Source: a virus | Direction: 5' to 3' (one strand) | DNA length: 46,080 nucleotides | Virus record (IMG/VR): IMGVR_UViG_3300006735_000062 | Span: 1-46,080 of that record | Shown: piece after piece, positions 41,036-46,080 of the stretch | Position numbering within the stretch: the first letter of the stretch is position 1 | How the letters are laid out: every line of letters begins with the position of its first letter | Notes under the pieces: model-generated | Seen by the model: only the letters and a program-made list of their open reading frames with translations | What the model was told of the DNA's origin: nothing | Databases searched by the model: none | Position numbers and translations under genes: made by a program

Positions 41036-42411
41036 ATCTAGAAGCTACTATCTTGAGCAATCTCATTTGTAATGAGAAGTATGCTAGGAAGGTTCTGCCT
41101 TTCCTTAAGTCGGACTATTTCAACAATCGTCCCTATAAGATTATCTTTCTTGAGATTCATGAATACATCAGTCAATATGATGCATGTCCCAGTCTCAACG
41201 CAATTAGTATAGAATGTCAGGAGAGAACTGATCTCAATGAAGAACAGTTCAAAGAAATTATTCAGGTTTTAAATGTCCTTTCCGATGATCCCGCAGACTA
41301 CGATTGGCTCGTTGATACTACGGAAAAGTGGTGTCAAGAACGTGCGATCTACCTATCTCTTATGGAGAGTGTCAAGATTGCTGACGGGCAAGATTCCACG
41401 AGGGATAAAGGTGCTATTCCTCAAATCCTTTCGGAAGCGTTAGCAGTAGGATTCGATCAGAACGTTGGTCATGATTACATGGACAATGCTGAAGAACGAT
41501 TCGATTACTACCACCGCAAAGAAGATAAGATCCCCTTTGACCTTGAGTTCTTTAACAAGATTACTAAAGGTGGTTTGGTCAATAAGTCATTGAACATTGC
41601 TCTCGCTGGCACAGGTGTTGGTAAGTCTTTGTTCATGTGTCATGTTGCATCTGCATGTCTGCTTCAGGGCAAGAATGTTTTGTACATTACTTGTGAGATG
41701 GCAGAAGAAAAGATTGCAGAACGTATTGACGCTAACCTTTTGAACATCAATATTCAGAAACTTGCAGATCTTCCTAAGTCAATGTTTAAGAAGAAGATTG
41801 CAAACCTTTCTAGCAAAACTCAGGGCAAACTTATAATTAAAGAATACCCTACGGCATCTGCACATGTCGGACATTTTAAGTCTCTTATTTCTGATCTTGC
41901 TCTTAAGCGGAGCATTAAACCAGATATTATCTTTGTGGATTACCTCAATATCTGTGCTTCCCAGAGATATAAAGGGAGCGTTGTCAATTCATACACATAC
42001 GTCAAATCAATCGCAGAAGAACTTCGGGGCATGGCAGTTGAGTGTAACGTACCTATTGTATCTGCTACGCAAACCACCCGTTCAGGTTTCGGTAGCACTG
42101 ATGTTGACATTACTGACACTTCTGAATCCTTCGGTCTCCCTGCTACTGCTGATCTTATGTTTGCCCTTATTAGCACGGAGGAGCTTGAGGGTATGAATCA
42201 AATCATGGTCAAGCAACTCAAGAATCGTTATAATGATCCGACGATGAACAAACGATTCTGCATAGGGATTGACAGAGCGAAGATGAGGTTGTATGATGTA
42301 GAGGAATCTGCACAAGAAGACCTAGTTGATGCTGGTCAAGAACAAGAAAAAGCAGATCTAGTAAAACGTTTCACAGCAAAAAAATCTTTTAAAGAACTTA
42401 AGTATGACTAA
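41032..42411 (+). CDS. gp41: replicative DNA helicase (gp41), DnaB-like
   Basis: The 5'-3' hexameric helicase of the primosome. The N-terminal domain starts [23 protein letters not shown], as in T4 gp41. The RecA-type core has Walker A GTGVGKS (193-199), ITCEMAEEKIAERID, Walker B IIFVDYLNICAS, and SATQTTRSGF. It has 459 residues (T4: 475). ATG 41032 overlaps the oxygenase stop. A longer frame upstream to 40957 is not supported. Confidence 0.94.
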   Translation: MNLEATILSNLICNEKYARKVLPFLKSDYFNNRPYKIIFLEIHEYISQYDACPSLNAISIECQERTDLNEEQFKEIIQVLNVLSDDPADYDWLVDTTEKWCQERAIYLSLMESVKIADGQDSTRDKGAIPQILSEALAVGFDQNVGHDYMDNAEERFDYYHRKEDKIPFDLEFFNKITKGGLVNKSLNIALAGTGVGKSLFMCHVASACLLQGKNVLYITCEMAEEKIAERIDANLLNINIQKLADLPKSMFKKKIANLSSKTQGKLIIKEYPTASAHVGHFKSLISDLALKRSIKPDIIFVDYLNICASQRYKGSVVNSYTYVKSIAEELRGMAVECNVPIVSATQTTRSGFGSTDVDITDTSESFGLPATADLMFALISTEELEGMNQIMVKQLKNRYNDPTMNKRFCIGIDRAKMRLYDVEESAQEDLVDAGQEQEKADLVKRFTAKKSFKELKYD

Positions 42412-42814
42412 GAAAGTAAACACTGATGCCTATCTGGAATTTGTCAATGCAGTTACATCACAACCATCCAAAGATCATGAAGCGTTTGTCTATCGTATTC
42501 AAGAACTCAATGGGCAGGATTTTCATGCTGAAAGACTGCTTACTGCTGCAGTTGGTGCGTGTGCCGAAGCTGGTGAATTCACTGAGATTGTGAAGAAGAT
42601 TGTATTCCAAGGCAAACCTGTCAATGAAGACAATCTGTTTCATATGAAACGTGAATTGGGTGACATCATGTGGTATGTTGCTCAAGCATGCATGGCACTG
42701 AATGTTAGTATTGATGAGATCATTGCTATGAATGTAGAGAAACTTGCAGCACGATACCCTGATGGTGCATTTGATGTGTATCATTCAGAGAACCGTCAGA
42801 CAGGAGATGTATAG
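42404..42814 (+). CDS. mazG: MazG-type nucleotide pyrophosphohydrolase
   Basis: A 136-residue all-alpha NTP pyrophosphatase. The metal motif is EAGEFTEIVKK and, in the next helix, ELGDIMWYVA (E-x-x-D), then SIDEIIAMNVEKLAARYP. Cyanophages widely carry mazG. It may hydrolyse dGTP/dCTP-type nucleotides freed from host DNA; an earlier idea was ppGpp control. It overlaps gp41 by eight bases. Confidence 0.87.
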   Translation: MTKKVNTDAYLEFVNAVTSQPSKDHEAFVYRIQELNGQDFHAERLLTAAVGACAEAGEFTEIVKKIVFQGKPVNEDNLFHMKRELGDIMWYVAQACMALNVSIDEIIAMNVEKLAARYPDGAFDVYHSENRQTGDV

Positions 42815-42854
42815 TCTCTGGATACACCTAGTAGCATTCTTTCAGGTGGTTGTC

Positions 42855-43013
42855 ATGAATTGTGTTCAACCTGTTAACTGGAAGTATTGCTACAGGGTGG
42901 ATCAATGGTTAGTCCCTGAGGTGATTGAAGGTTATCAAATCTGGTCAGGGCAGAAACAAATATACCAGACTGAAGAAGATTATCTAAATAGTCTGGACGA
43001 CCCTTTAGAGTAG
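42855..43013 (+). CDS. small conserved-looking protein
   Basis: A 52-residue protein. ATG 42855 is preferred (AGGTGG six bases upstream) over an in-frame ATG at 42807 that overlaps the mazG stop. It reads MNCVQPVNWKYCYRVDQWLV with a C-terminal EEDYLNSLDDPLE. It is aromatic-rich and soluble. No family is recognised. Confidence 0.6.
   Translation: MNCVQPVNWKYCYRVDQWLVPEVIEGYQIWSGQKQIYQTEEDYLNSLDDPLE
42984..42990 (+). promoter_or_regulatory. late promoter (CTAAATA form)
   Basis: CTAAATA lies 24 bases before ATG 43015, inside the end of the previous small gene. The distance equals that at 31121 and 12953. Confidence 0.42.
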
Positions 43014-43014
43014 A

Positions 43015-44703
43015 ATGACTGTCGCACAAGACTTAAAAGACAATCTTGATAAGATTTTTAAGGGACCTTATAGTCTTAAAAAGTTTTTTGATTCTGTATC
43101 TACATCTGGAGAAAGAGAAATTGACAGTTGGGATTCAGAATCCACAGAGATGGTAAAGACTCCCTCTGGTACTAAGTTAATTTTAGTTCCACGCATCAAA
43201 GTAAAGACTGAAAGAAACTGGTTGCGTGGAAAGATTAAAGAATTTTGTGAAGAGAATCAACAGAATATTATTACTAACATCAGAGAAGTTGTAAAACTTG
43301 AAGGTGTATATGACTGGAAGTTTTACGAAGATGTTATTGCAGGAACTGGATTAAAATCTTTTATTATTACTGGCACTCTTGAGGGTAAAGCAAGACCTGC
43401 TCTCACGATTGCATTTCAATCCAAAGGTCTCTCTAATGGCGCTGGTGGCAAGAGAGAAGATCCTCATGAATTGATGACTGCATGTTTGATTCTCATGAAA
43501 AAGAAAGTTGATTTCAATTCAATCAACGGTAAGAAAGATGGTGAAAGATATCAAGCATATAAACAAATCGTAGATCAATTATCTGCTACTGCTACTCAGA
43601 TTGTTGGAGCAGCAGGACTGGCAGGATTTTATATTGATCCTAGAGAGAAACAAGAACCTGATCTTGTTAACTTAGCAAAGGCAATCTCTGTATCAAACTA
43701 TGTGATTGATTTGCTTGGCGGTGCTAAGGTAGAAGCAGTCTGGCAGACAGGAACAAAGTGGGCACAAGAGATTAAAAAATATGATGTTGGACCAAGTACA
43801 ATTAAAAATTACAACTCTTCTGATATCATCGTAAAATTTACCACTGCTGGAAAGGGTGGTGCTACTCATTACTGGGGATTGTCACTTAAGAAAGCAGGTA
43901 TCAAAGATCCAGAACCAACGCTGTTGAACAAACCTGCATTTGGTTCAAAGGGATTCATTGAGAAGAAGATGGAACCTTCTGATGTAAAGAAAGTAGAGGA
44001 TGCTAAGAAGAAATTTTTTGCTGGTGCTCTAAAAATTAAGACAGGATCAACAACACTTAAAAAGAAAAGAATTGATGGTTTGCCTATTAAGGAACTATTG
44101 AAAGAAGCGAACAATATGTTCACTGATACAGAAGAAAAGAGTGAGATGCTAACGGGACGTGGTAAATACCAACCCAATAAGAACATCTACTTTGAAGCAA
44201 TGCATAAGGCATTCATGAAGTTTGATAATGATAGAGAATTCTTTGAAGAGTTTCTAGATACTATCTTCAAAATTAACTTACAAACATATCTACAAGATAC
44301 TTCATTTCATTTTAGTTTAATCACTGGCCGCGGCGACTATAAGGATGGTAAAATCTTAGAAGTCACTCCACCTAGTGAGAAAGAAGGTAGAACTACTTCC
44401 GAAGTATTCAGACAAATTTTTGGTGACTCTGATAATACACAGTTCCGATTGATTCCCAATAGAACTAATAAATCAGATATGAAAAAGATGGCATTTGAAG
44501 AAGGTGCAACAGCAGCAAAACTTTTTTATGAGATGGCAATCGGTCCTAAGAATAGGGAGCATAGTATTGTAATGTTAGAGGTAAGATATAAGGGTGCGTT
44601 AACATCAGAACCTCAGTTTCAGGTGTTCATGAGTACAAAGAAGAATGGATTCTCGGATCTGTATAAAAAGTACGTCAAGGCGAACGCTATCCAACGCTGG
44701 TGA
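43015..44703 (+). CDS. large unknown protein, possible PD-(D/E)XK-like nuclease
   Basis: A 562-residue soluble protein, Lys-rich, of no family I recognise with confidence. The segment SSDIIVKFTTAGKGGATHYWGLSLKKAG has the shape of a PD-(D/E)XK nuclease hairpin (Asp, then x-S-L-K on the next strand), but the acidic residue before Lys is replaced by Ser. A second block near residue 105 (GLKSFIITGTLEGKARPALTIAF) could be a beta sheet. It is followed by ligase-like and nucleotidyltransferase genes. A nucleic-acid role is inferred only from this context. Confidence 0.7.
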   Translation: MTVAQDLKDNLDKIFKGPYSLKKFFDSVSTSGEREIDSWDSESTEMVKTPSGTKLILVPRIKVKTERNWLRGKIKEFCEENQQNIITNIREVVKLEGVYDWKFYEDVIAGTGLKSFIITGTLEGKARPALTIAFQSKGLSNGAGGKREDPHELMTACLILMKKKVDFNSINGKKDGERYQAYKQIVDQLSATATQIVGAAGLAGFYIDPREKQEPDLVNLAKAISVSNYVIDLLGGAKVEAVWQTGTKWAQEIKKYDVGPSTIKNYNSSDIIVKFTTAGKGGATHYWGLSLKKAGIKDPEPTLLNKPAFGSKGFIEKKMEPSDVKKVEDAKKKFFAGALKIKTGSTTLKKKRIDGLPIKELLKEANNMFTDTEEKSEMLTGRGKYQPNKNIYFEAMHKAFMKFDNDREFFEEFLDTIFKINLQTYLQDTSFHFSLITGRGDYKDGKILEVTPPSEKEGRTTSEVFRQIFGDSDNTQFRLIPNRTNKSDMKKMAFEEGATAAKLFYEMAIGPKNREHSIVMLEVRYKGALTSEPQFQVFMSTKKNGFSDLYKKYVKANAIQRW

Positions 44704-44713
44704 CACCTGACAA

Positions 44714-44756
44714 ACTGTCCTAAATCATGACCGACTCGACCCTGACGTGCTATAAT
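44714..44756 (+). promoter_or_regulatory. regulated promoter of the ligase-like gene
   Basis: ACTGTCC (44714-44720) lies 37 bases before TATAAT (44751-44756) in an extended -10 TGCTATAAT. Sequence and spacing match the cobS promoter. The -10 box lies after an in-frame ATG at 44727, which argues for the later TTG start of the gene. Confidence 0.62.
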
Positions 44757-44780
44757 AATGGTATAGACACAGAGGAACAC

Positions 44781-45704
44781 TTGCCTAACAAGCACCTAGA
44801 CCACCTGGAAGATCTGATCTTCGTAGGTCGCAAGGAAGCATTGAATGCAGTCCGTACTGCTCTCAGCAAACCCAAACTCAGCGTCAAGTGGGACGGTGCT
44901 CCTGCTATCGTGTTCGGTACTAACCCTGCAAATGGCAAATTCTTCGTCGGAACCAAATCCGTTTTCAATAAGGTCAAGGTCAAGATCTGTTATTCTCAGG
45001 AAGATATTGACCAACTTTACAAAGGCAACGTTGCGGACATTCTTCGCTTATGCCTTCACAATCTTCCTCGTCTCAGTGGAATTTTCCAGGCTGACTTCAT
45101 CGGAGTCGGAGGCGGCAGTGTGTATCGCCCTAATACTCTGGAGTATCGCTTTTCCACTCCGACTTCTCGCGATATTATCCTTGCTCCACATACTTCTTAT
45201 ACCGAAGTTTCTCCGACTGCTGATGGGCGTGGCGGCGTCAATCTACTGTCTGCATTGGGCACTCACTTTGTAGGTCTCGATGAGGCAAATGCAAAGATCA
45301 GAAAGAATCCTAAATTCAACTGGATCAAGTTTCTCTTCATGTTAACTCAGTGCAAGATTCCTAGTGCCAGTGCTCGCCCACATATATACAAGCATATCAA
45401 TAAGTTCATTCGTTCAGGATCGCTGCCCTCAGCAGAAGTTTTGTGCGATACGCTACCTGATAAATATAAGTGTGAAGTTAATCAAACCACTTTTCAAGTG
45501 TGGTATATGATCTTCCTATTGAAACAGTCTTTGCTTTCAAACATTGTTGTCGATGGTACTGTGAAATGTTTTCTGAATGGCAAACCTGCTCAACACGAAG
45601 GGTTTGTTACTGTTTCAGATAAACCTTACAAGATTGTAGATAGACTGACCTTTAGTAAAGCAAACTTCAACCTAGATAAAAATTGGACGAATGAAAAAAT
45701 TTAG
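44781..45704 (+). CDS. ligase-like nucleotidyltransferase (KxDG motif)
   Basis: A protein of 307 residues with the fingerprints of covalent nucleotidyltransferases (DNA or RNA ligases): motif I KWDG with the probable nucleophile Lys36, a later FQADFIG, motif IV HEGFVT (Glu273) and motif V PYKIVD (Lys284). TTG 44781 is taken as start because GAGGA lies six bases before it, the product begins (M)PNKHLDHLEDLIF, and the promoter's -10 box lies downstream of the only ATG (44727). It overlaps the next gene by 14 bases. It may seal RNA or DNA nicks; this is inferred. Confidence 0.72.
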   Translation: MPNKHLDHLEDLIFVGRKEALNAVRTALSKPKLSVKWDGAPAIVFGTNPANGKFFVGTKSVFNKVKVKICYSQEDIDQLYKGNVADILRLCLHNLPRLSGIFQADFIGVGGGSVYRPNTLEYRFSTPTSRDIILAPHTSYTEVSPTADGRGGVNLLSALGTHFVGLDEANAKIRKNPKFNWIKFLFMLTQCKIPSASARPHIYKHINKFIRSGSLPSAEVLCDTLPDKYKCEVNQTTFQVWYMIFLLKQSLLSNIVVDGTVKCFLNGKPAQHEGFVTVSDKPYKIVDRLTFSKANFNLDKNWTNEKI

Positions 45705-46080
45705 TGCTTTCCTAACTGAAGCCGAGCGTTCCTTTGCATCAAAGAGCGCAGAACAATTAAAACTTAAGCATATTGGGTATGGTAGATATGCGGACCCTTC
45801 GGGGAACATTACCCATATGTCTAAGGATGGAAAATTAGTAAGAATTGATCCGAATAATGACCCAGGACCCCAACAATCAGCAGGCGGAGAAGAAACTGCA
45901 GATGGCGAGGGTTCGGTCGATCAAGGTGCAATATCTATTACATTTGGAAGATTTAATCCACCGACTGTTGGGCACGAGAAACTTCTTGCAAAAGTAGCAA
46001 GAGAGGCAAAATCAAGTGGAGGAGAGTATAGAATATACCCCTCAAGGTCGCAGGATCCTAAGAAGAACCCCCTCGACCCA
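45691..46080 (+). CDS. TxGH nucleotidyltransferase, N-terminal part (cut by window end)
   Basis: The first 130 codons of a gene that continues outside. After a short MKKFSAFLTEAE leader, seen on many T4-like cyanophage proteins, comes a Gly/Asp/Gln-rich linker. The motif ISITFGRFNPPTVGHEKLL then gives the (H/T)xGH signature (residues 92-95) of the cytidylyltransferase/NMN-adenylyltransferase superfamily. It overlaps the ligase-like gene by 14 bases. Possible jobs are NAD synthesis or nucleotide transfer; the C-terminal SxTxxR motif cannot be seen here. Confidence 0.8.
   Translation, partial: MKKFSAFLTEAERSFASKSAEQLKLKHIGYGRYADPSGNITHMSKDGKLVRIDPNNDPGPQQSAGGEETADGEGSVDQGAISITFGRFNPPTVGHEKLLAKVAREAKSSGGEYRIYPSRSQDPKKNPLDP

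Noticed and set aside
1-46080. tRNA genes, CRISPR arrays, insertion sequences, integrase or attachment sites
   Set aside because: I looked for cloverleaf ends, spaced repeats, transposase motifs and terminal repeats and saw none. The genome type is lytic.

Overview
This window is part of a T4-like marine cyanophage genome (a myovirus infecting Synechococcus or Prochlorococcus). The evidence is direct. T4 head, tail and replication genes lie in cyanophage order (17-18-19-20-21-22-23, uvsY, uvsW, 55, 47, 46, 45, 44, 62, regA, 43, uvsX, 41). Mixed in are host-like metabolic genes typical of cyanophages: gnd, zwf, cobS, speD, hsp20, a plant-type ferredoxin and mazG. Genes are very dense, with many ATGA or TGATG overlaps. 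All genes are on the + strand except one three-gene block at 33178-34846. No tRNA, rRNA, IS element or CRISPR array was seen, and no gene-free stretch exceeds about 300 bases; the longest are 12494-12707 and 34847-35004.

Layout. (1) 1-1626: pentose-phosphate genes gnd (3' end only) and zwf, expected to raise NADPH and pentose supply. (2) 1623-2727: small membrane or hypothetical proteins and a staphylococcal-nuclease-like protein. (3) 2720-12493: packaging, tail and head genes gp17 to gp23. Most have a T4-type late promoter of the form nTAAATA just upstream. (4) 12494-15342: small genes, a monothiol glutaredoxin-like protein, a 2OG-Fe(II) oxygenase and a tail-tube-fold protein. (5) 15339-22531: recombination and late transcription (uvsY, uvsW, gp55, gp47, gp46), with two further oxygenases between them. 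(6) 22500-26203: a MoxR/CobS AAA+ ATPase beside a large protein that joins an HEXXH metallopeptidase motif to a VWA/MIDAS domain. (7) 26206-31124: sliding clamp, clamp loader, regA, speD and dam. (8) 31151-34846: an island of membrane or Gly/Pro-rich + strand genes facing three minus-strand genes for exported proteins. (9) 35005-42814: hsp20, ferredoxin, DNA polymerase, UvsX, gp41 and MazG. (10) 42855-46080: a 562-residue unknown protein, a ligase-like KxDG nucleotidyltransferase and the start of a TxGH nucleotidyltransferase.

Points of most interest: the CobS plus VWA/metallopeptidase pair; a promoter architecture shared by both of those genes and the ligase-like gene; four small LSm-like paralogues placed next to replication genes; five 2OG-Fe(II) oxygenases; the ligase and TxGH nucleotidyltransferase cluster; and the reverse-strand exported-protein operon, whose last gene lacks a normal start codon at its signal peptide. 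All functional statements come from sequence motifs and knowledge of the families; no database search was run.
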